From: Ambrosia x helenae
Taxonomy: Eukaryota > Streptophyta > Magnoliopsida > Asterales > Asteraceae
Direction of reading: 5' to 3'
Assembly (NCBI GenBank): GCA_030844895.1
Contig: CM061233.1
Span: 90,977,563-91,041,562 of the forward strand
DNA: 64,000 bases
Numbering within the stretch: position 1 is the stretch's first letter; every line of letters begins with the position of its first letter. Positions 1 through 11,311 of the stretch are shown here, piece by piece. Under the pieces are notes generated by a model. The model ran no database searches. It worked only from the letters and a program-made list of their open reading frames with translations, and had not been told where the DNA came from. A program made the translations under genes and the position numbers.

Positions 1-2856
1 TACATTTCAAGTTCCTCATTCGGTAACTTTAGTTTTGGCATTTAAGCTCTTTTAAAATACCCTGACTGAATCTAGGTCCGTAAATCAATACGATAGAAGA
101 TCAGTCAGGCTACCCCGGATAACAATCAACATAACGACCTGAAACCTCTGATTTGGCAACCCTACCGAACAAAATTAAGGTACCAAGACAATATACCATG
201 ATGTGTTCAGCCACATAGCAAGCAGTTCGTTATGTTTGTATCACTAAGGCACACATTAATAGGTCTACGAAGCCTACCAACACATCACACAAAGTCATCA
301 CATGTCAATTTCGACATTTCAACTTTTAACATGTGATAGATCCTCACTGATGTACTATCATTTCCTCTTTTTCTCCGGGAAAAATCATTTTGGGTTTTCT
401 GATTTTTATGGTTTTTCAAATTTTTTGATGTTTTTGATTTTTTTTTTTGAAAGAAACTACCTCTAAAATTAAAAACATATTTTTGGTTTTTTTTTTTAAT
501 TTTTGAAAAGAGAAAACGAAAGAAAAAATTGATAAATTGATGAGGAATCTAATCTTGCTTTTTTTTATACAATTAGCTTTGAGCAAAAATTCAAATCGTG
601 ATTTGTCAAAAGCTTTGGTGAAAAGATCAGCTCTTTGGTAATCAGTGTAGATTTTAACCATAACAATCAATCCTTTGGCATAGAAATCCCGTATAAAGTG
701 ATAACAGATGCGAATATGCTTAGCCTTAGAATGATTTACGGTATCTTTAGTGAGTGCAATGGATGCTTCATTATCGCAATGAATTGGGGTTTTAAGAAAT
801 TGCAAACCGTAGTCACACATTTGTTGTTGAATCCAAAGCACTTGTGAACAGCAACTCGAGGCCGCCACATATTCAGATTCACACGTTGATAGTGAGACTG
901 ACATCTGCTTCTTGCACTGCCAGGTGATTAGCCTGCTCTCTAGAAATTGACATCCAGTCATTGTGGATTTTGCGTCTATATCATAACCACCAAAATCTGC
1001 ATCACTAAAAGTAATGAGGTCAAAATTATTGTCATTAGGATACCATAACTCGCACGATGGACAACCCTTCAAATAACGTAGGATTCGTTTGATTGCCATG
1101 AGGTGAGATTGTTTCGGCTTCGATTGGTAACGTGGACAAAGGCAAGTAGCAAACATTATATCTTGTTGGGAAGTGGTCAAATACATCAATGATCCAACGA
1201 TGGCTCTATAAATGTAAGGGTCAATGATCTCCCCCTTAGCATCAACTCCAATCCCGTGATTAGGTTGTATGGGAGTGGCAATCGGCGTTGAATCTTCCAT
1301 CTGGAATTGGCTCAAGACTTCTGAAACATATTTCGTTTGGTGGATGAATATCCCCGACGGCGTTTGATCCACTTGCAATTCAAGAAAGAATTGCATCTTT
1401 CCCATTGAGCTCATCGAAATTTTTCCTGCATGAGCTTTTCGAATTCCCTGCAAAGACTTTCGTTAGTCAAACAAAATATAATATCATCTACGTAAATCTG
1501 TACCAGGAGCAAATCACCCTCTGTTCATTTCGTAAACAGGATACAATCAACTTGTCCTCTTTTGAAACCTTTGGAAAGCAAGTAAGTGCTAAGCTCTTTG
1601 TACCACTGTCGAGGGGCTTGGGGAAAACTGTACAACGCTTTGTTCAGTTGGTAGACCTTCTCCCGGTAGATAGGATCCTCAAAACCCGGTGGTTACCCGA
1701 CACATACTTCTTCCTTGACCACACCATATATAAAAGCACTTTTGACATCCATCTGATACACCTTAAATTTCATATAAGATGCGCACGCTAGAAACATTCG
1801 GATAGCTTCTATACTTGCGACTGGTGCATAGACTTCGTTGTAGTCAATTCCTTTCGTATGACGAAAACCTTGTACGACCAATCGAGCTTTGTTCCGTATG
1901 ATCACTCCTTGATCATCTTTTTTGAATTTGAACACCCATTTAGTTCCTATATTCTTTCAAATGGATGGTAAGTTAGTTAATATTCATACTTCAAGCTTCT
2001 GAAGCTGTTGAAGTTCTTGTTGCATCGCGTCCACCCATGATTTGTCATTCAATGCTTCTTTGTACGACTTCGGTTCAACCTGCGAAACATAACAAGAAAA
2101 TGACCAATTATTTTGTTCACTTGATTTCTGGATTTTGCAATAAAGAGCTAGGGCTCCAATGTTTTCATTTGATGATACACGTCTCAATTGTCCACGTGTC
2201 ATCACACTGCTATCAGGATCACCAATAACTTGTTCCAACGGATGATAAGTGTTTATCCGAGATTCTGGATGTGTTGGAACAGGAATCACCGTTTGAACTT
2301 TCACGTTCTCTGCTGAATCCAGATCATTACCCACATTTGAAGTAGAAGGTACATCTTGTGGTACAGACTGATTTGGGTTCACTAGAGGTGATACTGTAGG
2401 TTGATTTAAGACTGCTTCACTTGTAACTTCATCATCGTCTTTCGACTCTGAAGAATCAAAAGTATCAGAAACATCTTGAAATACTTCTTCTTATATTGTG
2501 GTTGTGATAGGAGCATTGGTATCATTAGAAACTGCTGCAGAAGGAGTTACGGTGATCGGATGCACCAATGGAGAAGTGATTGCGTTCTCACACTCCTAAT
2601 ATAAACGTAAAATAGCTTCTTCAACCAAGCTTTCTAGATTTAATGACTCAAAGAATTCTTTGTAGTCAAACATCTAATCGAAACCGGCACCAAGAGCATT
2701 CTTTGTATATCTTTGAACATCAACATTTAACCATTATTCAACACACTTTGTTCTTTTGTTGAATACCTGTTTGTTGGGAGTTGCTTATCCAACAAAATAA
2801 CCTTCTTCTGCTTTTGTTCCAAACTTTTAATTTGTCTATAACATAGTACACGGTGC
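1..2856 (-). mobile_element. Element A, piece 1: Sirevirus-type Ty1/copia element (pol 3' half and downstream spacer)
   Basis: The minus strand carries the RNase H, reverse transcriptase and integrase-RT linker of a copia polyprotein. About 540 bases of spacer follow downstream of pol. Positions 1-415 resemble the pol-ORF3 spacer of element C (about 19925-20330), so an ORF3 and the 3' LTR of A should lie to the left of the window. The piece ends where G is inserted. Bases 2852-2856 (GGTGC) and 11312-11316 (GGCGC) are the target duplication of that insertion, with one mismatch. A is the oldest layer: it is cut by G, B and D and carries many stops. Confidence 0.85.
545..2850 (-). pseudogene. 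Broken pol of element A: integrase-RT linker, RT and RNase H
   Basis: Three fragments in order. The linker (about 1984-2850) includes the conserved HPLEQVIGDP segment just before the RT. An N-terminal RT fragment (1693-1935) ends near the SAFIYG motif, which is SAFLYG in related elements. A long C-terminal piece (about 545-1453) runs from the RT connection into RNase H, with SDADFGG, STCESEYVA and the terminal DLFTKAFD. The RT catalytic segment between about 1454 and 1692 is out of frame, and there are stops in the linker (near 1984, 2490, 2597, 2672). It once copied and integrated element A; it cannot make a full polyprotein now. The closest relative in the window is the pol of C. Confidence 0.85.
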
Positions 2857-4001
2857 TGGTATGCGTGGGTTTTAACAAAACTTAAACTTCTTTTCTTAAA
2901 AATGGCAAAGTCTTGGGGGAGGTGCCAAAAGCTTGGTGGTGAAAAGGGGATTAAGTTAGAAAACAGTAAGACACTTACAAGTTTTAAATTTATAATTTAA
3001 AACGATAGTTGCTCAACGTTCTAGACCCAGCACAACAGGCAAGTGTACCTATCGTGGGTAGTATAGAAATGTGCAAGTACCGAGTATTGAATCAAAGGAC
3101 ACGATTTTTACTACTCAGCTTTCCTAAATTACTAAGAGACTTTTAAAATGCCAAAAGAAAGGTAAAAGGAGAGATGAAAATTGTAGGAGAAACACCAACA
3201 AAAATCTAGCCTAGCATGGTTGAAACAAGAAGCTTACAAGGTTGGGTTTGTGTATAAGACATGGTGTAGGGTTGTATGAATATTTCTAGTGGTTTTGGGT
3301 GATTTTACGTTGTTTCTCTCTTGATTGTGGTGTTTATGGAGTGATCCCAAGCTCCAAAGGATACTCACAATCCTCAAAGATGGCTTGAAATTCGTGGAGA
3401 AGTGTTGGTTTTTGAATTGGGAAGGGATGCTAAAAATGTGGAGTGGAGGCCTCTATTTATAGGCAAATCAGACCAAGCACGACTGTGCTTAAGGGTGTGG
3501 CATGCCCATGCTCGACAGCAGGTACTGTTGCAAAGTCCTTTCGCACAGAATTATCCCCTGTCAGGCCATAGCCGTGCCATGGGTAGGGGCATGCCCGTGC
3601 TTGCTGGTATGAGCAACCATCTTGTCAGTTTGGTCGATTGTAAGCCTTGGAGAATACGCTTCAAAAGGCACGGCCATGCTTTAGGATGTGGCACGCCCAT
3701 GCTTTGTCTGCAAGTTGACGTTTCGCCTTTGTTGACTTGGAAATGTTGACTTGTTGACCCGGGACAGTTGCACGCCCGAGCACGGCCGTGCTACACCTGG
3801 AAAAGCTTCAAAGTCTTCAATTCTTCGTCTGTTAGTGCCGTTTTGTGCTGGTTTTCATTTCTCTTTACCATCAGACCTCTGATCCTGCAATTATCAACAA
3901 AAAGATAAAAAATCATGATAAAATAGAGATAAAAGCATGAGTTTGAGTATAAGATAGGTGAGAATTATGTGTGGAAAACATGTCAATTTCTCGGCACATC
4001 A
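2857..4001 (-). repeat. 3' LTR of element G
   Basis: 1145 bp, matching parts of the 5' LTR at 8293-11311 with substitutions throughout. On the minus strand it runs from TGATGTGCCGAG to ACGCATACCA. A TATA box (TATAAATA, minus strand) lies at 3454-3461. Upstream of it (higher coordinates) is a series of GC-rich palindromes of the type AGCACGRCTGTGCT (3476-3489), repeated in variant form to about 3795. Compared with the other LTR it lacks about 920 bp (equivalent of 8625-9545) and the S1 insert. Confidence 0.85.
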
Positions 4002-5065
4002 TAACACCTCACACTTGAGCTTTTGCTTATCCTCAAGCTAACCAAACGTTAGGCAATTTTGTAAGATTAAAATTTGTAAGTCTAACTCGATGTGCCGAGC
4101 TCAACTTACCTCCTAAGAGTCCCGCTTAATAGACTTTCGGGATTTCGGGCTTGGTTAGTGGTGAGGCTATTAAAACACTTCCTAAGGTGCCCCTCTTTCC
4201 TTTTTCCTCACTCCTCTCATTCACTCGGGTTTTTTTTTCGGGGTGAACAATCAAATTCTACCCGATGGAAGACACGAATAATGGCTTGTGTGCAAATTGC
4301 AATTCCACCACTTTTGCTGAGGCGATGCGTGTGAATCAAAAGGACTTTCTAAGGATTAGTTTAGTGAGTTATTAGAAGATAGGGTAGGAATGGAGTCTAC
4401 CACCATGACTAACTTCGGGTTTGGTGCTTGAGGTGTTTGTTGGAATCTCGCTAATCATCTAAGTTGGCTTTGTTGATTTCTCGTTGGACTTAATAGCTCG
4501 CTATGGCCAACTTTCGTGAATCGTTCGGCGCGAGGGCCGCCTAATAGCCTCCACTAGGGTAGGTCGATTACTTGGTCTCTTACAAAACTTTTCTTTCGAA
4601 GGTCTCTCGATTCCTTTAGTTCTGCAACATCTTTATTCACACTTTTTTTTACGAGTATAACAGATTACACTTGATGTTTGCCGGATAATTATTGACACTT
4701 TGTATGCTCTTTTGTTGGCTTTCTTTTGTAGCCTCTTCACGATCGAGATTCTGAATTCTTGATGTGTAGCTTATGCTTCAAAGTCCCAAAATTGCCAAAG
4801 AGCTTCCTCAACACTTCCCTGGTTTCGTCATGGCGGGGGCTGAATGGATGCAATGAAATGAAAAGGCTAAGGCTCAAAGATGGGTGTCTAGGGGTGGGGG
4901 AAATATATGGAAGGCCAATGGTAGCAGAATAGGTAAGTCCTACATGCCTAGATCATTTTCACACACTCACCTCTGATGTGGTCTTGCAGCGCATAAGTCA
5001 CACAAGTTCTAATCGCGCCATGCCAAGGGGGAATATTTCTCAAGACAAATGAACGAGAATGTGTA

Positions 5066-5120
<55 letters not shown>

Positions 5121-5663
5121 AGGGGTTATTTAAGGAATCTGGAACACCTTAGACTGTTCTTTTGACTACCAAAAACCTCCTTAATCTCCCGCAAGATCAT
5201 TGGGCTGACTCAAAGGGTTTGAAAATATTTTTTTTCAAAAACTCTTTTAAAACTTTGCCTTTTTACTTACGATTTGCCGACTGCTTTGAGGTGTTTAAAA
5301 TTTTGCAAAAATTTTAAACACCTCACACTTTATTCTTTCACACAGTTTTTAAATTAACAATAGTGATATGTGTGTGTAAAGAAAAAAGCGGGAAAGTCAA
5401 AAAGAACAAGTATCTCCCCGTTTTATTCTCCAACGGTCCGCGTGCGGTCGATCCCCACAGTTGCCTCAACACGAATGCTTTCTTGGGAGAAATCACTTGG
5501 CATGAACTTCAATAATTTATTAGTAATGAAAAGAGAAATAAAAATAAAGACAAGTTACTAGTCCTAATGCCGAGAGGGCATACCTGGGTGATAGAAAGTA
5601 TCAAGAGTGAACGACCATACCTGATGGTTCTTGACCAACTCTTCTACCGTATGCACCAACCTC
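4002..5663 (-). other. Non-coding 3' internal region of element G with polypurine tract
   Basis: The bases next to the 3' LTR read AAGTGTGAGGTGTTA on the minus strand, which fits the polypurine tract that primes plus-strand synthesis in Athila-type elements. The remaining 1.6 kb has only short random reading frames on either strand and no RT, RNase H, integrase or envelope-like motif. A TA dinucleotide run is embedded at 5067-5117. Confidence 0.6.
5067..5117. repeat. (TA)n microsatellite
   Basis: About 51 bp of uninterrupted TA dinucleotides inside the non-coding part of G. Confidence 0.97.
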
Positions 5664-6470
5664 TCAACTTATTCGTCTTAAGCTACTAATCCGAGCTGCC
5701 TCCACGGTAGTGCCACGTTTCACGTCTTTGGCTGGACAAAACGTGTGATGCTTAACTGCTTCCTTCTCTGCCTCTAGGGCACTGATGGTGTTTTTCTTCC
5801 GTCTGCTTCTTTTTCTCCATCCAGTCTTCTGACGGTGGTCCCAGTACTCGTTTACCCACTTGGTGTTGTCAAGCCCCACTGCTGATTCATCCGGTGGTGT
5901 CACTGTTGCACCTTTGTCTTTCTTCAATTGATAATCTAATTGTTTATCAATGAAGTTGGCCACGCAAAATGGGTCGTTAGACACGTATTCTTTTCCACCG
6001 GATGTGTAGTGTAATTTGTTGTTCCCAACCCGAAGTGTAAGAATTCCCTCACTCATATCTATGGTGGCTCGGGCAGTAGCTAAAAACGGCCGACCGAGTA
6101 TAATAGGAACATTACTCTCGCCCATGTTGAGGATGACAAAGTCGACAGGGAAGACGAATTTTCATACTTTGATAAGCAGGTTTTCGACAATCCCCTCGGG
6201 CTTCTTTATGGTACCATCCGCCAACTCGATTGTAGCTATCAAAGGTCTTGGGTCGCCCAAGTTGAGTTGTTTGAAGATATAAGTGGGCATAACATTCACA
6301 CTCGCACCGAGATCTGCTAAGGCATAATTTGTAGGAAAGTTACCTATAGAGCATGGTAAAGAAAACTTCCCTGGGTCGGTCAGCTTTGGAGGGAGATTTT
6401 GCTGGAGTATTGTCGCGCACTCCAGTGCGTTACCCCGGATTGCTACCTTGAGATTCCTTTTGTTGCTCAA
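5664..6470 (-). pseudogene. Retroviral-type aspartic protease region of element G, broken
   Basis: Two minus-strand frames (6162-6470 and 5664-6125) cover one aspartic protease. The first has the active-site stretch ALADLGASVNVMP near residue 55, with the DLG form typical of Athila-like proteases rather than DTG/DSG. The second has the flap-and-strand segment PIILGRPFLATARATIDM, followed by a charged tail. The join near 6126-6161 is out of frame or interrupted. The protease would have matured the Gag protein. In full Athila elements the RT follows directly; here the frame ends at 5664 and no RT can be seen. Confidence 0.8.
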
Positions 6471-6491
6471 GAAGTCTTTCAGGAATTTTGA

Positions 6492-8073
6492 CTATTTGGG
6501 CATTTTCTGAATAACTTCTATAAAAGGCAAGTTAAAGTGGATTTGACTTAGGAATTCGGTGAACTTCTGGTACTGCTCGTCTGTCTTCTGCTTCATCAAG
6601 CGCCCGGGATAAGGTATGATAGGATGATATTCCCTCCGTACCGTCTTTGATGGCAGTTCTTGCAGTGGAGCAACTGGAGGATTCTGGTTGGTTGTGGTGC
6701 CTTCATTAACCGGCATTGGTGAACTGGCGATCGAGTTTTCTGGTGCGACGATATTGGGAATGGTTATGGTTGGAGCGGTTTCATTTGTGAGTGGGTTGGG
6801 TGGTGCAACTTCTTCATTGGCAGGTACCGCTGGTTCAGGATAAACACGGCTGCTTTGAAGAGTTATGCCACTTACATTGGCTTTTGGGTTAGTTTCGGTG
6901 TTTCTTGGAAGGTTTCCGATGGGTCTTTCTGCTAGACTTGGCCATTACGCCCAATTGTACTTCCAGGTTCCTGATGGTGGACTCGAGTCCTTGAAGCCTC
7001 TTGTCGGTATTGTTGAACTTCTCGTCCGTTTGTGCTGCTGATCAGGCTTTAATTTTTGCGAGTCTTTCATCCACGGATGGATAACCATTGTTTGGAGGGC
7101 GTTGTAGGTTATTTTGTCGACTGAATCTAGGTGGTTGCATAGTGTTGTTTTTTTTTTCCACCCGAAGTTTGGATGATCACGCAAGCCAGGATTATAGGTA
7201 TTGCTGTAAGGATTGTTTAGCAGGCGGTTTGTACCGATAAAGTCAACTTGTTCCACGGTGGCTTGAGGAAGACTCCCGTCTTGCGGCTGCAACTCTGCTG
7301 CAGTGATGGCATTGACTTGTGCTTTGCTTAGCTGGTTGAGTCGCGTTGATAGCTCCTCAATTTGAGCTTGCAATGAAGTAGTGGAATCGATCTGATGGAG
7401 GCCGGTCTTTGTTGGCCGACTTCGAGGGTTGTACCACTGATAGCTGTTGACTGCAATTTCTTCGATGAGATCATAGGCTTCCTTACGTCTCTTGTTCCCA
7501 AAAATACCTCCTGCGGTCGCGTCAAGTGTCTGCCTTGCTTGATTCGTTAGCCCATTGTAGAAGGACGAAACTTGTAACCAAATTTCGAGTCCATGATGGG
7601 GGCATTTTCTTAGCATATCTTTTAATCTCTCCCAATCCTCGTAGAGTGACTCTCCTTCTTCTTGGCAAAAGGTAGTGATGTCATTTCTTAGCTTTGTAGT
7701 TTTGACTGGGGAAAGTATTTTGAGAGAAACTTTTGGGTAAGGTCGGCCTAGGTGCTAATGGAGCCTACGGGTTGCGAGTTTAGCCATGCTTTGGCACGAT
7801 CCTTTAGTGAAAAAGGAAACATGAGAAGTCGGATAGCGTCAGGAGTGACGTTATGCAACTTAAAAGTATAACAAATTTCGAGGAAATTTGCGATATGAGC
7901 ATGGGGATCTTTATCGGGTAACCATGAAAAGTGCAGTTTTGTTCTATCATGTGGATCGCATGGGACTTAATTTCGAAATGGTCAGCATCAACGGCGGGTC
8001 TAGCGATGCTAGGGCCCAAAGCATTGATGGAAGGTCTAGCAAAATCAGAGATGGTTCTATCAACTTGTGCCAT
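6492..8073 (-). pseudogene. Broken gag of element G (Athila-like)
   Basis: The best start is the ATG at 8071-8073, giving a protein beginning MAQVDRTISDFARP. A 1-nt slip near 7918 puts the conserved DPHAHIANFLEIC segment in another frame. Further on are CPHHGLEIW, FYNGL and TLDATAGG, which mark the plant Athila-type retrotransposon gag. Then comes a Gln/Asn/Pro-rich region with an LNNPYSN stretch, and a segment with PGRLMK before the protease. In-frame stops (near 7757 and 6944) and further slips break it. Its role was to form the virus-like particle. I see no zinc knuckle. Confidence 0.8.
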
Positions 8074-8268
8074 TTTTTTTTTATGTTTGTTCTTTTCTTC
8101 AAACTCCAAAAATATCTTTCGGGTTCTTTAAGAGGAGGTGTAAGAATAGGCGAGGGACGCAAGTTCATACACTACTCGAGAACCTTTGAGACAAAACTTT
8201 TAACAAAAACACTTAAGAAAAAGAAAACGTAAGTAATTTTAAGAAATCCTTTCTCTAAAATAGTCGTG

Positions 8269-8286
8269 TCCCCGGCAGCGGCGCCA
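8269..8286 (-). other. Primer binding site of G, tRNA-Asp type
   Basis: The minus strand reads TGGCGCCGCTGCCGGGGA, which pairs with the 3' end of plant tRNA-Asp(GUC) with one mismatch. It lies 6 bp internal to the 5' LTR edge at 8293. This fixes the orientation of G as minus and is the usual choice in Athila/Tat-type elements. Confidence 0.85.
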
Positions 8287-8292
8287 AAAACT

Positions 8293-11200
8293 TGGTGTGC
8301 GTGGGTTTTAACAAAACTTAAACTTCTTTTCTTAAAAATGGCAAAGTCCTGGAGGAGGTGCCAAAAGCTTGGTGGTGAAAAGGGGATTAAGTTAGAAAAC
8401 AGTAAGACACTTACAAGTTTTAAATTTATAATTTAAAACGATAGTTGCTCAACGCTCTAGACCCAGCACAACAGGCAAGTGAACCTATCGTGGGTAGTAC
8501 AAAAATGTTCAACTACCAAGTATCAAATACAAGGACACGATTTTTACTACTTAGCTTTCCTAAATTACTAAGAGACTTTTAAAATGAGAGAAGAAAAGTA
8601 AAAAGAGAGATGAAAATTGTAGGAGAAATCAATGACAAAACAAAGGTGTTGCTTTGGGATCAGATGGGACCTGGTATGAATAATAAAAAATCTTTATTAA
8701 AGTGGTGTGTTTAAGTTGCGCATTTGTTCTTAACTTAGAGTTGCATAACTACAATCTCTAGACGTGACTGTTTTCGTATAATTGTATAAGCGACTTATGT
8801 TCTTAAGGTTTTTATGAGGGTCTCCCAAACCGGGCAGCTCACCTCTTAACACTGAAAAGAAAATTACTCGAGATTGTGCTGACCCAACCCCGAATTATCC
8901 ACTTCCCCGTGTTGCGATATAGACATCTAACTACTCTAGAATTTTATGAATAACTTGTCGGTGGCCGGAGCATGACCAAACAAGTTACCTCTTAATATCA
9001 CAGAGAAGTCGTGACTAACCAGAACACGTGCATCCCCTACGTGATTTAATTAATTTATCAAAAAGTGAGTGGTCTATTACTAATTGTGTGGCAATATAGT
9101 AATGAAAGAAAATAAAGACCGGTTTCTTTCAACACGGGTTCACCAATCCTTAACTTGCGCCAAAGCTTTCACATAGACAATGAATCTAAGTCATCGAATT
9201 AAGTCTTGGCTTATCACCAGGACCGAGTATAAACGTATAGACCCTAAAAGAGATCTTGATAGTAGAGGATTAAGCCACTAAGTGTGTGTATTTCTACCCA
9301 CAAATGGGCTAATCACTACTCATGGGATTAGGTTAGCTCATAAGTGCATGGGTTGTTACACACCATGGGTACACTTATGAGTCCTCCCACTTCCTATCAA
9401 GACACCCACAAGACCAAAGACTAAGTGATTTATTAATTAATTCATTAAACAAAGTTTAGAATAGAAAGAATTATTAAGAACACAAACACCACTTTTAAAT
9501 AAAAGATAAACTATTTAATTCATACCAAGTTTCCATCATCACCCTAGCAACACCAACATAAATCTAGCCTAGCATGGTTGATACAACAAGCTCACAAGGT
9601 TGGGTTTGTGTATAAGACATGGTGTAGGATTGTATGAAGATTTCTAGTGGTTTTAGGTGATTTCAGGTTGTTTCTCTCTTGATTGTGGTGTTTATGGTGT
9701 GATCCCAGGCTCCAAAGGACACTCATAATCCTCAAAGATGGCTGGAACTTCATGGAGAAGTGTTGGTTTTCGAATTGGGAAGGGATGCTTAAAATGTGGA
9801 GTGGAGGCCTCTATTTATAGGCAAATCAGACCAAGCACGGCTGTGCTTAAGGGTGTGGCATGCCCATGCTCGACAGCAGGTAGTGTTGTAGAGTCCTTTC
9901 GCGCAGAATAGTCCCCTGTCAAGCCTTGCACGGTCAGGCAATGGGTAGGGGCACGCCCGTGCTTGCTGGTACAAGCAACCGTCTTGTTAGTTTGGTCGAT
10001 TATAAGCCTTGGAGAACACCCTTCAAAAGGCATGGCCGTGCTCAAGGATGTGGCACTCCCGTGCTCTGTCTGAAAGTTGACTTTTGGCCTTTGTTGACTT
10101 GGAAATGTTGACTTGTTGACCCGGGACATTTGCACGACTGAGCACGGCCGTGCCGCACCTGGCAGAGCTTCAAAGTCTTCAATTCTTCGTCTGTTAGTGC
10201 TGTTTTGTTAAAAATTATCTAGTAAAAATAACTTTGTATTCCAAATTCGTTAAAGTGAGGTAGAGTGCTAAATGTGTGAAAATATGTTAAGGAATCAATT
10301 AAATTTCGAAGATGGTGTATCAGGATGTTAAAGAATAAAAAATATGACAATTATGCTCGGGATGGCTTAGGTTAGCTTTGGGATGGATAGTTATATCCTC
10401 AGGATGGAACTGTTTGTAATGAACAAATAAAGTAGAAAATACAAAGAACAACACACGATCTACGAGGAAAGCCCTTGATCAGTTGTAGATCGTCAGCATA
10501 AAACCTCGGGAGGAGTCTAGGCCCCTACCTTGTTTGTTAACATTAATTTGGTAAAAAGATACAACTTTGGATGAGCAAATGGACGAGTGTACTATGATTA
10601 CAATGATTGTGCAAGTGTTTTTGATCAGCCAAATGTATGTGTGTGTAGCTATAGTGTAAGCAATGTGTCCTATACTCGTTCAATACCCCCATTTATATAG
10701 TACATGAAATAAACAAAGAATCCCACGAAATCCACTAAGTAATTAAGGTCTTTGAAGTCTTGTGGACTGTTTCAGGTGACCGTTGTGGGTGTTTCAGCTG
10801 AAATGGACGTTGGATAACAGTTTCCACCTTTCTCGCCTTGCATTCATCACTTTGGCAGTTACACTTTGACTCATTCTTCAAGTTTATACGCGTACAACTC
10901 ATGCATCCTTGATATCTCTGATTTAGTAAGACTTTGTAGCCGTTAAAGTGGAGTTACAAGTCTTACCCATGCATTAATTACACCTGCAATAACATAAGTA
11001 CAAGATAATTTGTTAGTTCATTCTCAGGATGTGCACATGTCGAAGTATTGTTACATCCTGAAGTCAGTTGAATCCTTCGTCATCCTGAGGATGGTACATT
11101 AGGGATGTAGGGCAAAATCATCTTGAGGATTTTCACCACCAACAAGTGCCGTTTTGTGCTAGTTTTCATTTCTTTTCGCCTTCTGACCTCTGATCCTGCA

Positions 11201-11311
11201 ATTATCAACAAAAAGAGATAAATCATGATAAAACAGAGATAAAATCACGACTTTGAGTATAAGATAGGTGAGAATTAAGTGTGGAAAACATGTCAATTTC
11301 TCGGCACATCA
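8293..11311 (-). repeat. 5' LTR of element G, enlarged
   Basis: 3019 bp against 1145 bp for the 3' LTR. Two blocks account for the difference. One is about 920 bp at 8625-9545, absent from the other copy with no clear duplication at its edges, so a deletion in the 3' copy is as likely as an insertion here. The other is the S1 insert at 10206-11144. The shared parts (8293-8624, 9546-10205, 11145-11311) align well. The TATA box and GC palindromes seen in the 3' LTR recur at about 9810-10155. Confidence 0.8.
10206..11144. mobile_element. S1: probable solo LTR nested in the 5' LTR of G
   Basis: 939 bp starting TGTTAAAAATT and ending CACCACCAACA, interrupting a sequence that is continuous in the other LTR of G. 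The flanks agtgctgttt (10196-10205) and agtgccgttt (11145-11154) form a 10-bp duplication with one mismatch, longer than the 5 bp usual for LTR elements. It holds a TATA-like box (about 10691-10700) and several copies of a palindromic word around CCTCAGGATG or CCTGAGGATG. No coding region is visible. The TG...CA ends suggest an LTR; the 10-bp duplication would also suit a Mutator-like element. Confidence 0.6.

Larger units (their letters stand above)
2857..11311 (-). mobile_element. Element G: Athila-like Ty3/gypsy element with gag and protease only
   Basis: G is a complete insertion in the integrase region of A. Its two LTRs begin TGATGTGCCGAG and end in CA on the minus strand. The flanks GGTGC and GGCGC form a 5-bp target duplication with one mismatch. 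Internal order on the minus strand: primer site (8269-8286), gag (8073 to 6492), protease (6470 to 5664), then about 1.6 kb with no recognisable coding sequence before the 3' LTR. I see no RT, RNase H or integrase motif. By hand, about 530 bp of the two LTRs differ at roughly 8 percent of sites, so this is an old copy. It depends on another element for movement, or was internally deleted after insertion. Confidence 0.85.

Noticed and set aside
3402..3749. Plus-strand 115-codon frame in the LTR of G.
   Set aside because: It lies wholly within the LTR, antisense to the element, and is not conserved in frame in the other LTR.
7888..8232. Plus-strand frames over 7888-8232.
   Set aside because: They are antisense shadows of gag of G.
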